The notes below the pieces were generated by a model, which worked only from the letters and a program-made list of their open reading frames with translations, searched no databases and was not told the origin of the DNA. Shown one piece after another: positions 48,052-54,985 of a DNA stretch of 54,985 nucleotides. Made by a program: the position numbers and the translations under genes. Numbering within the stretch: position 1 is the first letter of the stretch; the number at the start of each line of letters is the position of its first letter. Source of the stretch: Clostridiales bacterium (GTDB lineage: Bacteria > Bacillota > Clostridia > Lachnospirales > WQUN01); assembly GCA_031271295.1 (NCBI GenBank), contig JAISVZ010000106.1, positions 1 through 54,985 on the forward strand, written 5' to 3'.

Positions 48052-48846
48052 TTATATCTTCATTTCACGATACATGTTCGCAATAATTTCGTCGATATTC
48101 TGATAAATTTGGATAACCTCAGCCGGTTTTTCCGAGCTGTAGGTTTGCTTTAGGGTTTCCAAATTACCGTTATACAAGATGTTTCCCCGCCCTATTACCA
48201 TAACGCGGCTGCACAAAGCCTCAACGTCCGTCATATCGTGTGTGGTAAGAATCATTGTAACGCCGCTTTTTTTGTTTTCTTCCTTTAAAAAATCCCGCAG
48301 CGCAAGTTTGGATACCGCGTCTAACCCTATTGTTGGTTCGTCTAAAAACAAAATTTTGGGCGAATGCAAAAGCGCGGCAACAATTTCGCATCTCATTCTT
48401 TGCCCAAGCGATAGCTGCCTTACCGGAGTATTTAAAAGGCCGCCTATATCCATCGCGCCGGTTAGTTCGCTAAGTCTTTTATTGAAAGCGGGCGTTTTTA
48501 TCGCGTAAATATCCTTCAATAAATCGTAGCTGTCATTTGGCGGAACATCCCACCAAAGCTGGCTGCGCTGTCCGAAAACAACGCCTATTTCCGCAACGTG
48601 CGCAGTTCTTTGCTTCCACGGCACGCGTCCGGATATAACGCACGTTCCGCCCTCCGGCGTTAAAATCCCGCTCATTACCTTTACCAATGTGGATTTTCCC
48701 GCGCCGTTAGGTCCAATTAGCCCTATAAGAGCGCCCTCTTCAATAGTAAAGCTAACCTTATAGAGCGCGCGGATAACTTGCGCGGCGGCTTTTTTCCGGC
48801 GTACGGTAAACGATTTCGATATTTCGCAAAGCTCAATTTGGGGCAC
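48052..48846 (-). CDS. ABC transporter ATP-binding protein, COG4586-like
   Basis: Nucleotide-binding subunit of the exporter. Walker A is GLIGPNGAGKSTLVKV near residue 43, the Q-loop segment is GVVFGQRSQLWWDVP, typical of this subfamily, the signature LSLGQRMRCEI is near 148, Walker B ILFLDEPTIGLD is near 166 and the switch His is in LTTHDM. It starts at GTG 48846 with AAAGGAG eight bases before. It is the first gene of the leftward three-gene operon. Members of this trio are often linked to envelope or lipid export; the substrate is not evident. Confidence 0.95.
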   Translation of the reverse strand: MPQIELCEISKSFTVRRKKAAAQVIRALYKVSFTIEEGALIGLIGPNGAGKSTLVKVMSGILTPEGGTCVISGRVPWKQRTAHVAEIGVVFGQRSQLWWDVPPNDSYDLLKDIYAIKTPAFNKRLSELTGAMDIGGLLNTPVRQLSLGQRMRCEIVAALLHSPKILFLDEPTIGLDAVSKLALRDFLKEENKKSGVTMILTTHDMTDVEALCSRVMVIGRGNILYNGNLETLKQTYSSEKPAEVIQIYQNIDEIIANMYREMKI

Positions 48847-49012
48847 AGTTAATTCTCCTTTCTAAGGCAACTCGTTTTCGCTCAACTTGTTTTCACATTT
48901 CACAATAGCATAATATTTCCTCAAAATATAATCCGGTTTTAGCCGTTATTGATGACCGCATAAGGCGCAATCTTTAATTTAGCGGCTTTCTTTCCATTTT
49001 TTAAAAATTATC

Positions 49013-49041
49013 TTGACAGTTTGCCGTTTGACACTTATTAT
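49013..49041 (+). promoter_or_regulatory. strong promoter before the leader of the unknown helical gene
   Basis: Perfect TTGACA (49013-49018), 17-base spacer and TATTAT (49036-49041). Transcription would begin near 49048. Confidence 0.7.
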
Positions 49042-49047
49042 ATAAGT

Positions 49048-49135
49048 ATAATAGTTGGTTGAAAGAACCGATGTATTATTTGTACTAACTTCATGCCAAA
49101 CAAACGTTTGTAACCCTCAAAGGGGTTTTTTTATT
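49048..49135 (+). ncRNA. possible short leader RNA ended by an early terminator
   Basis: From the predicted start, about 85 bases contain a small GGTT-GAAAG-AACC hairpin, the palindrome ACAAACGTTTGT (49099-49110) and a terminator. The arrangement suggests an attenuated leader or an independent small RNA; no known riboswitch or T-box consensus is seen. Confidence 0.35.
49112..49135 (+). terminator. attenuator-like terminator upstream of the unknown gene
   Basis: AACCCT, loop CAA and AGGGGTT followed by seven T, 110 bases before the gene start. The stem is short, so read-through is expected. Confidence 0.65.
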
Positions 49136-49144
49136 TTAGGGGGG

Positions 49145-49237
49145 GGCTGGTCGCGCGGGAAAAGCGCCGCGCTGGCAGGCCTGCCGTCCAAGGCTGGTCG
49201 CGCGGGAAAAGCGCCGCGCTGGCAGGCCTGCCGTCCA
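49145..49237 (+). repeat. two tandem 46-bp GC-rich hairpin repeats (47-bp period)
   Basis: Identical units at 49145-49190 and 49192-49237: GGCTGGTCGCGCGG, GAAAAG, CGCCGCGC, then the palindrome GGCAGGCCTGCC and GTCCA. The second unit touches the SD AGAGGAG of the next gene. The copy at 39133 matches most of the unit and sits at the same place relative to another gene's SD. Confidence 0.92.
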
Positions 49238-49252
49238 GAGGAGATGAATAAT

Positions 49253-50593
49253 TTGAAAAAAACACAGGAGTTAACCTCGGAAAACCATAAGAAAATTACG
49301 GAGGAAGTGAAAAAAGTTACTATATTAAATAGCCTTTTATCAATTTTCCTAAGTTATGAGAAGTTTAAATACTCCGAAAAAGCAGCGGATATTCTGCCAA
49401 AGGAAATTTACAATGAATTTGTGGAAATGATTGAAACCGATTTGTCAAACATAAAAAACATTTTAAATACGCAAATATCCGAAAGAGAAGAAATTGTAGA
49501 CCGATTTATGGAAAAAGTAAACCTTCTGGGTAAAATGTATCGCGAGAGTCGGCTTTATTTTTTACATATTTCTTTTTTACAAAATTACGAATTTTTTCTT
49601 CTCACAAAAAATACTTCTAAGAGCTTTGAGGTGCCTTCCTCCTACAGAAAAGAAGTTCTGTTTGATATAGAGGATTATTTGGCAGATTGTGAAGAATCGG
49701 ATTTGAAAAATAAAAGTTCACAATTAATGGCCGCGTTTCCTATCTGCATGACAAGAGAAAAATATTATGATTACATTAAAACGGTTTTTGATTTTGATTC
49801 TGAAGAAAGCGAGCAAACACCCGCAGATAGAGCAAAAGAAATAAACATGCAACTGTTTCCCTTTGCTTTCCCGGAATACGGAGAATCGTTTCCGGAGGTT
49901 GCGGCTAAGTTAAAAGTCATTGAAAATGATATTATGTGCGGCAAAATAGACGATGATCCAATTGGTAATATTCTTAATGATTTACGTAAAATTTTAGAAT
50001 TGACCGATGTATTGGATACTTATTTTAAAAGCTTTACATCGCTTTTAGAATTTTTGGAAAAGTGGGACGATTTTTTCAAAAACGAACCGGAAATTGAAAA
50101 GATTCTTATAAAATCCTCAAATGTTACCGAATTAGACCATGTATCATTGCTAACTTGCATAGCGCAATACGGCGATGAGATAAAGAACAAAACAAATATG
50201 GATAAGTTTAAAAAAACAAATAAAAAGCTTTTTGATAAAGCAGCAGAAAGTTATTCCGGAGAAGATTCAACCTTAGAAACAGGCGCATCGCATGAAAAAA
50301 TTAAATCGCATCTTCACCGCTCAACAAGCGATTCTGTAGATTCCGAGGAAAGCGAAACGGAATATGCGAACTTATCAACTGCCGACTACATTATTAACTT
50401 CATTAAAGAACAAACATCCAAAACGCCGATAAAGCTTGTAAAACTTATCCGCCAGTTTTCTTTCAGCGTAATGCCCGCTCCGGACGATGAGTTTTTACTG
50501 CGCTACTTTAAGGACAATATTGATAATTTGGACGATAGCACAGTTTTCACCTTTAAAACGATATCTGACAGTATTATGTATGAAGATTCTTAA
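49253..50593 (+). CDS. unrecognised 446-residue helical protein
   Basis: Acidic, helix-rich cytosolic protein without signal, membrane segment or any catalytic motif that I recognise. Residues 1-60 are coiled-coil-like (ENHKKITEEVKKVTILNSL). The body is long charged helices; a low-complexity Ser/Glu linker (STSDSVDSEESETEY) near residue 365 precedes a compact C-terminal domain with IKLVKLIRQFSFSVMPAPDD. TTG 49253 is nine bases after AGAGGAG; ATG 49244 lies directly on the SD. The open frame running upstream to 49055 only translates the repeats. The GC content is clearly lower than in neighbouring enzymes. It is monocistronic, ending at a bidirectional terminator. Confidence 0.7.
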   Translation: MKKTQELTSENHKKITEEVKKVTILNSLLSIFLSYEKFKYSEKAADILPKEIYNEFVEMIETDLSNIKNILNTQISEREEIVDRFMEKVNLLGKMYRESRLYFLHISFLQNYEFFLLTKNTSKSFEVPSSYRKEVLFDIEDYLADCEESDLKNKSSQLMAAFPICMTREKYYDYIKTVFDFDSEESEQTPADRAKEINMQLFPFAFPEYGESFPEVAAKLKVIENDIMCGKIDDDPIGNILNDLRKILELTDVLDTYFKSFTSLLEFLEKWDDFFKNEPEIEKILIKSSNVTELDHVSLLTCIAQYGDEIKNKTNMDKFKKTNKKLFDKAAESYSGEDSTLETGASHEKIKSHLHRSTSDSVDSEESETEYANLSTADYIINFIKEQTSKTPIKLVKLIRQFSFSVMPAPDDEFLLRYFKDNIDNLDDSTVFTFKTISDSIMYEDS

Positions 50594-50635
50594 TGCGATG
50601 ATAATTAACTTATACTCATGGTTTGTTAGAATAGC

Positions 50636-50678
50636 AAAACCGGCAGGAGGCGCACCAAGGCGCACACCTGCCGGTTTT
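50636..50678. terminator. bidirectional terminator between convergent genes
   Basis: AAAACCGGCAGG and CCTGCCGGTTTT form a perfect 12-bp stem around a 19-base loop; A- and T-tracts serve both strands. The stop codon of the epimerase gene lies in one arm. Confidence 0.9.
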
Positions 50679-51600
50679 ACCGCCTAACATTTGCTTGCGA
50701 CAAATTCCATTTAATATGCTCGCGCAAATCCTCTTGGCTGTTAAACGAAAGTCCGAAATCCTTTTCCATTTTTTTAACCCCGTAAAGGCTTGGGCTATCC
50801 CCCCAACCTAAATCGTTTAAAGCAATTTCGGATTTCGATTCCGGGTACTCTTCAATTGCAATTTGCGCAATTTTTTCCCATGTTGTATACACATTTCCAA
50901 GCGCCAAATAAACCTCTTCGTTTTTATCGCTTTCAAGCAAAGCCAAATACAGCTTGGCAATTTCTCCGGCTGAAATAAACTGAGTTCCGTCGTTTTTAGT
51001 AACCTTAACCGGCTTTCCCGAAACAACAGCCTCGGCAATATCCTTAAAACGAGTGTCCGCCTGAGATGACCCGTCCGGAAACGGCGGGTTTGAATATGTA
51101 TAACCGGGGCGTATAACATTGCGTTTCATCGAAACCGCGCCGCCGTCATAATACTTCGTAAAGCCCAAAACATACGCTTCCGACGCGGATTTTGTGCTTC
51201 CGTAAAGGTCTGTTGGTATATTGGCGCAGGTTTCGTCCATACCGTTTACGCGAACATTTCCCATTGCGGCGGTGCTGCTGGTATAAATAAATTTTGAAAC
51301 GCCGGCTTTTTCCGCAATTTCAAGCAGATTAACCGTTGCCGCCGTATCGTTTGCAAGCATCGAAACGGGCTCTTTACCCCAGCCAAGCGCGATATGTATA
51401 ACCGCGTCGCAGCCTTCAATATACCCTTTTAAAACATCGTATTCGGTTATAAGCCCTTTTACCAAAGTTGTTCTTTTCGCAAGCGACGGGTATTTTTCCG
51501 GATTTCTTGAAAGCACAACCGTTTCGTGCCCGCGTTTTAGCGCTTCTAAAGTTACATACTGCCCAATGTTGCCCGTACCGCCGGTAATGAATATTTTCAT
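50677..51600 (-). CDS. NAD(P)-dependent epimerase/dehydratase (extended SDR)
   Basis: Rossmann-fold sugar-nucleotide-type oxidoreductase of 307 residues. The cofactor site is FITGGTGNIGQYV at residues 4-16, DAVIHIALGWG near 65 and the catalytic YGSTK near 135, with Ser-Thr-Ala (YTSSTAAMG) before it. After RPGYTYSNPPF comes a substrate half typical of atypical or extended SDRs. SD GGGAGG precedes ATG 51600, eleven bases after the HD gene, so both share a promoter. The substrate is not evident. Confidence 0.93.
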   Translation of the reverse strand: MKIFITGGTGNIGQYVTLEALKRGHETVVLSRNPEKYPSLAKRTTLVKGLITEYDVLKGYIEGCDAVIHIALGWGKEPVSMLANDTAATVNLLEIAEKAGVSKFIYTSSTAAMGNVRVNGMDETCANIPTDLYGSTKSASEAYVLGFTKYYDGGAVSMKRNVIRPGYTYSNPPFPDGSSQADTRFKDIAEAVVSGKPVKVTKNDGTQFISAGEIAKLYLALLESDKNEEVYLALGNVYTTWEKIAQIAIEEYPESKSEIALNDLGWGDSPSLYGVKKMEKDFGLSFNSQEDLREHIKWNLSQANVRR

Positions 51601-51611
51601 AGTGACCTCCC

Positions 51612-52202
51612 CTATTCCTTCACAAAACCTTTTTCAAGGTTTTCGTTAATAACATCCTCTACAAAACCCCACAACTGCGGAATCGCCTCTTTAACGGGCA
51701 GCATTCTTTCGTATATTTTATCCCGTGCCACGCCGTATTTTACCCACGTATGCCCGCCGGTTAAGTAGTTATTCAAAAACGGCTGAAACCTGTCCACTGC
51801 GGCGGCATATACCGCGTCCGGTGTTTTCATTTCGTCAAACTCTTCCCAAAGCCCGCGGTATTCCTGAGCCTGGTTCTCCGGCAAAAGCTTATACAAAATA
51901 TCCGCCGCGTCCTGTTCGCGTTTCAGCTTGCTTTCGTAGCCGCGTTCATCGTAAGCAAAGGTATCGCCCGCGTATATCTCCACCAAATCGTGCACCAGCG
52001 CCATTTTTATTACGCGGTTTATATCCACGTTTTCAAGCGCGCAATACTCAAAAAGTGTCATAGCCATAAGCGCGAAATGCCACGAATGTTCCGCTACGGT
52101 TTCCCTTCGGGATTCGTCCGCAAGCAGGGTTTGCCGCGAAATTGACTTGGTTTTGTCCGCCTCAATTAGAAATTTTAATTGGTTTTTAAGAGTTTCCGTC
52201 AT
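51612..52202 (-). CDS. HD-domain hydrolase, YfbR/HDDC2-like
   Basis: A 196-residue metal-dependent phosphohydrolase. The HD motif ligands are in VAEHSWHFALMAMTLFEYC near residue 35, MALVHDLVEIYAGD near 70 and AAAVDRFQPFLNNYLTGG near 130. This family includes deoxynucleoside 5'-monophosphatases, so nucleotide-pool or damage control is plausible. SD AGGAGG precedes ATG 52202. The promoter is TTGCCG-17-TATATT at 52293-52321. Confidence 0.92.
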   Translation of the reverse strand: MTETLKNQLKFLIEADKTKSISRQTLLADESRRETVAEHSWHFALMAMTLFEYCALENVDINRVIKMALVHDLVEIYAGDTFAYDERGYESKLKREQDAADILYKLLPENQAQEYRGLWEEFDEMKTPDAVYAAAVDRFQPFLNNYLTGGHTWVKYGVARDKIYERMLPVKEAIPQLWGFVEDVINENLEKGFVKE

Positions 52203-52292
52203 ATAATAACCTCCTGTAAATATAACCGCGAAATATGCGTAGGTGACTGCGCGGGCAGAACTTGAATTAAGCTTCCGAATACTTCCCTAAAT

Positions 52293-52321
52293 AATATAAC
52301 GCAAATTCCGCAAACCGGCAA
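52293..52321 (-). promoter_or_regulatory. promoter of the HD hydrolase / epimerase pair
   Basis: TTGCCG (52316-52321), 17-base spacer and TATATT (52293-52298) on the minus strand, in the divergent gap. Confidence 0.55.
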
Positions 52322-52430
52322 TAAAAATGATAAGCTCTTTTTCTGCTTTTCTTTTTTAATCATATTTATTATTTCTTAGCATTATGATACACTTACGTTT
52401 GTTATTACGATTTCGATGAGGGAGAAAAAA

Positions 52431-54419
52431 ATGAACCAAAAAAAACTTGTACCCGAAGTTTTGAAGAACGAAACAAACTTCTCTAATTATGTGGATTTAC
52501 TTATTGAAATGAGCACGGATGGGTATTGTATTTTTATGGCGGTTATGGATACGCCGTCGGGCAGTGTTAATTTTACACAAGAAATTGGAGCGAAACTGTG
52601 CAAAATCGGCATAACAATAAATCTCTATAACAAGTGGCGCGTTTCTTACTGCGCTATTACAGACGGCGGGCAGTTAATTGCGGAAGCCGGCCATAACGTA
52701 AAACCGTCATTTGTTTGCGCCGATGTTGGAAAGGATGAAATTTATTGCCACAGTGTTGGGTATGCGCAAAAGGGAGAAGCTCGCAGCCTCAGTATTAAAA
52801 TAAATAACAATCAGGTTGCGGTCGTAAGACGCGGCATATCATTTGTTGTTTATGACAAAGAAAAACAAGAAATTCTTGATTCTGTAAACTTCGACACTTA
52901 TACCGAAAGCATACCATGCAACCGTCATGATATTTCGCCCACCGCTCGTGTTTTTGTTAACAATAACCCCGGAGTTACTTTTATAACCTGCGGCTTACCG
53001 GGTTTCCCCAAAGAAAACCTTACAGATAACGAGAGATATATTGTTGAAAGCAAAATTGTGCAAACCTTTATTCGTGTGAACCCAACCATGCGCAGCGCTA
53101 TACAGGATTACATTAAAGAGCCAAGCGGAATTGCCGAGGTGTTAACTCCGCCTGTTTCTTACATAGGAACCGATGGCGCAAGGCACTTTGAGGATTGCGC
53201 CGGCAAATACCTAAACTCTGTAAACGGGCACAGGTTAACAACAGGGCAGCCGGCGGAATTTAAGCGCACAATTTATATTGTTGGCGACTGCCGTTTTTTA
53301 GGTATCGGCGTTAGAGATGATGGTACGCTTGCCTCGCGCTTACAGGCAATCCTAAACGAACAGGCAAGCGAAGAAGGGTTTATTGTAGAGAATTATGCCT
53401 TTGCGTTAGACGGCACGGACAACGAAAAAGAAATTATCGCTATTTTAAACGCGGCACAGCTAAAGTCCGGTGATATTGTTGTTGGTTTCGGTGAAGGACT
53501 GCATTCTCACAATCCCGAACTTGATGTAAAACCATACCGGCACGGCGAGCTGTTCTTTGACGACCTGCACTTTACCGAAACAACGTATAAACTCGTTGCG
53601 GAGGGTTTGTTTGAAACGCTGAAACAAAACAATTTTATGAGGGAGAAATTATCTGTAAAGCAGCCGAAACGTCAAGCCGTTTCGTTAAATTACGGTTTAA
53701 CGCAGCAGCTGCTTTCCGGGCTTGAAGAATATAAGCGGAAGCTTTCGGATATTGTAAGCGGTTTTAGCAATTACAGCGGTGTGAATATCGTCAGTGGTGT
53801 AAACAGCGGCAATGTTGGAGATGCTGTAAGCGGTGTAAGAGATAACACCATTGGCGCTATTGTTATGAACTGCAATCCTTTTACACTCGGTCATCGTTAC
53901 CTTATCGAGGAATGCGCAAAAAAAGTTGACCATCTAATCGTTTTTGTTGTGCAGGAAGATAAATCAATTTTTTCATTTGCCGACCGCTTGGAATTAGTAA
54001 AAGCCGGAACGGCGGATTTAGAAAATGTGCGTGTGGTTGAAAGCGGAAGTTTTATTATTTCCTCGCTTACATTCAAAGAATATTTCAACAAAGCCGAACT
54101 TCAAAACCGCGCCGTGGACAGTTCCAACGATGTTACGCTTTTTGCGAACGAAATTGCGCCCGCCGCAAAAATCAAGGTTCGTTTTGTAGGCTCCGAACCT
54201 TTCGACAAGGTTACAAACCAATACAACCGAACGCTTGAACGCATTTTGCCGCAATACGATATTGCCTTTGAGGAAATTCCGCGTGCCAAAACCGGCGGCG
54301 AGGTTATTTCCGCAAGCCGCGTCCGCAAACTGCTTGAAATAAAGGATTTTGACGCAATTAAAAACCTTGTGCCGGATGTAACGTTTGGGTATCTTCTGAA
54401 AAAATTCGGTTCATACTAA
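52431..54419 (+). CDS. ILEI/PANDER-like + SGNH-like + citrate-lyase-ligase-type nucleotidyltransferase
   Basis: A 662-residue protein with three parts. Residues ~20-165 match the ILEI/PANDER (FAM3-like) fold: YCIFMAVMDTPSGSV, VSYCAITDGGQLIAEAGH, SLSIKINNNQVAVVRRGISF and VNFDTYTE. Residues ~265-410 look SGNH/GDSL-like: IYIVGDCRFLGIGVRDDGT, SGDIVVGFGEGLH and a late DDLHFTE that may hold the Asp-x-x-His pair. Residues ~475-660 match the CitC nucleotidyltransferase: IGAIVMNCNPFTLGHRYLIE, with the H-x-G-H-type signature changed to TLGH, and ISASRVRKLL. A Ser/Gly/Val repeat linker separates the last two. ATG 52431 has GAGGGAG; ATG 52416 does not. Possibly activates a cell-surface building block. 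Confidence 0.82.
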   Translation: MNQKKLVPEVLKNETNFSNYVDLLIEMSTDGYCIFMAVMDTPSGSVNFTQEIGAKLCKIGITINLYNKWRVSYCAITDGGQLIAEAGHNVKPSFVCADVGKDEIYCHSVGYAQKGEARSLSIKINNNQVAVVRRGISFVVYDKEKQEILDSVNFDTYTESIPCNRHDISPTARVFVNNNPGVTFITCGLPGFPKENLTDNERYIVESKIVQTFIRVNPTMRSAIQDYIKEPSGIAEVLTPPVSYIGTDGARHFEDCAGKYLNSVNGHRLTTGQPAEFKRTIYIVGDCRFLGIGVRDDGTLASRLQAILNEQASEEGFIVENYAFALDGTDNEKEIIAILNAAQLKSGDIVVGFGEGLHSHNPELDVKPYRHGELFFDDLHFTETTYKLVAEGLFETLKQNNFMREKLSVKQPKRQAVSLNYGLTQQLLSGLEEYKRKLSDIVSGFSNYSGVNIVSGVNSGNVGDAVSGVRDNTIGAIVMNCNPFTLGHRYLIEECAKKVDHLIVFVVQEDKSIFSFADRLELVKAGTADLENVRVVESGSFIISSLTFKEYFNKAELQNRAVDSSNDVTLFANEIAPAAKIKVRFVGSEPFDKVTNQYNRTLERILPQYDIAFEEIPRAKTGGEVISASRVRKLLEIKDFDAIKNLVPDVTFGYLLKKFGSY

Positions 54420-54515
54420 TTCCGTTTAAAAAGCTTGAAACCGGCGCTTGAAAAACGCCGAAAATCACGGCGATTTTTCAAGCTTGGATTCAACTTTTTA
54501 ACTTGGAATTAGTAT
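54413..54515. repeat. 103-bp nested inverted-repeat element
   Basis: ATACTAATTCC (54413-54423) is inverted at 54505-54515. Inside are TTAAAAAG/CTTTTTAA, TTGAA/TTCAA and a central stem CTTGAAAAACGCCG with CGGCGATTTTTCAAG. Nearly the whole element folds into one long hairpin. It starts inside the stop region of the upstream gene (TAA 54417-54419). Confidence 0.85.
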
Positions 54516-54539
54516 CAGAAAATTAAAAGCGAATGCATT

Positions 54540-54577
54540 AAAAAAGGATACCGCCAATTCCGGCAATATCCTTTTTT
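54540..54577. terminator. bidirectional terminator before the hydrogenase gene end
   Basis: AAAAAAGGATA and TATCCTTTTTT form an 11-bp stem with an inner GCC/GGC pair. It should end both the rightward three-domain gene and the leftward hydrogenase gene. Confidence 0.88.
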
Positions 54578-54637
54578 GTTTGGTAAATAATCTATTCAGT
54601 AAATAAATTGCTAAATCCCCTAAACCGAAAACTAACT

Positions 54638-54985
54638 CTAAACTTCCCGTTCGGTATAAGTTGTATGCAGTAAATGGTGCGCCTTTTCCGAATACGGCTC
54701 GCCCAAAAATTCCTCATACAGTTTTATAATATCCGGGTTTTGGTGCGACATTCTAATTGCCTTGCCGCGATCCTCTTCGTAAACCGCTTCGGCGCGTTTT
54801 TTAAGCACGTTTATATCGTTTCCGTGGTAGGGCTGACCGCCGCCGCCAACACAGCCGCCGGGGCATGCCATAATTTCTATGGCGTGGTACTCGGCTTTGC
54901 CGTCGCGTATATCCTCCAGCAGTTTTCTTGCGTTGCCAAGCCCGTTGGCAATTGCAATGTTAAGGTCCATACCGGCAACGTTAAC
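54638..54985 (-). CDS. [FeFe]-hydrogenase catalytic subunit, C-terminal end (truncated by the window)
   Basis: The frame runs off the right edge, showing the last 115 residues. IANGLGNARKLLEDI and the H-cluster motif MACPGGCVGGGGQP are diagnostic of group A [FeFe]-hydrogenases; the Cys of PGGC is a cluster ligand. The end LYEEFLGEPYSEKAHHLLHT is the small-subunit-like domain seen in HydA and HndD. It would make or use H2 with ferredoxin or NAD(P)H, implying anaerobic fermentation. Other subunits cannot be seen. Confidence 0.95.
   Translation of the reverse strand, partial: VNVAGMDLNIAIANGLGNARKLLEDIRDGKAEYHAIEIMACPGGCVGGGGQPYHGNDINVLKKRAEAVYEEDRGKAIRMSHQNPDIIKLYEEFLGEPYSEKAHHLLHTTYTEREV

Noticed and set aside
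49145-49237. Type III toxin-antitoxin RNA repeats
   Set aside because: Only two repeats, which end at the SD, and the protein is too long and unlike ToxN; the RNA has no pseudoknot-like consensus I can see.
49055-49252. Upstream extension of the unknown gene through the GC repeats
   Set aside because: It would translate the terminator and hairpin repeats; a good SD is directly before 49244-49253.

Overview
The window looks like a piece of chromosome from an anaerobic, Gram-positive, Clostridia-type bacterium. The evidence is a tryptophan T-box leader in front of the trp operon, strong AGGAGG-type ribosome binding sites used with many TTG starts, the tail of an [FeFe]-hydrogenase at the right edge, Firmicute-style collagen-like surface proteins, and Sel1/VCBS-type secreted proteins. 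No rRNA, tRNA or CRISPR array was seen. Species and plasmid/chromosome status cannot be decided from the sequence; housekeeping content favours chromosome.

Layout. 1-4.0 kb: end of an unknown gene, then a leftward set of unknown small genes ending in a UvrD-like helicase with a RelE-like N-terminus. 4.2-8.7 kb: rightward argH, rsmI and two SAM-dependent RNA methyltransferase genes. 8.7-16.8 kb: a leftward six-gene operon (UbiA-type prenyltransferase, PEP-synthase/rifampicin-phosphotransferase-like enzyme, BtaA-like DUF3419 enzyme, phytol/dolichol-kinase-like membrane protein, GNAT acetyltransferase, AMP-forming ligase) with its own promoter; this is my best candidate for an undescribed pathway. 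17.0-24.3 kb: the complete trp operon (E, GD fusion, C, F, B, A) behind a promoter and T-box, ending with a 26-residue basic microprotein gene. 24.4-34.6 kb: two secreted proteins, two glycosyltransferases and a giant collagen-like protein with carbohydrate-binding-module-like repeats. 34.8-42.6 kb: a chemoreceptor, two DUF4143 ATPases and, between them, a large serine recombinase with its small DUF6870-like partner. 42.6-46.2 kb: a second, short collagen-like protein, a coiled-coil protein and a Sel1 lipoprotein. 46.4-48.8 kb: a three-gene ABC-2 exporter. 49.0-50.7 kb: an unrecognised 446-residue helical protein behind a promoter, an early terminator and two tandem GC-rich hairpin repeats. 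50.7-52.2 kb: an SDR-family epimerase and an HD hydrolase. 52.4-54.4 kb: a protein combining ILEI/PANDER-like, SGNH-like and citrate-lyase-ligase-type nucleotidyltransferase domains. Right edge: the [FeFe]-hydrogenase fragment.

Three sequence habits recur. Start codons are often TTG with a perfect SD. Short in-frame tandem repeats have grown at the ends or linkers of ordinary enzymes (ArgH, TrpA and others). GC-rich hairpins sit directly in front of the SD of at least three unrelated genes, two of them sharing a homologous repeat.
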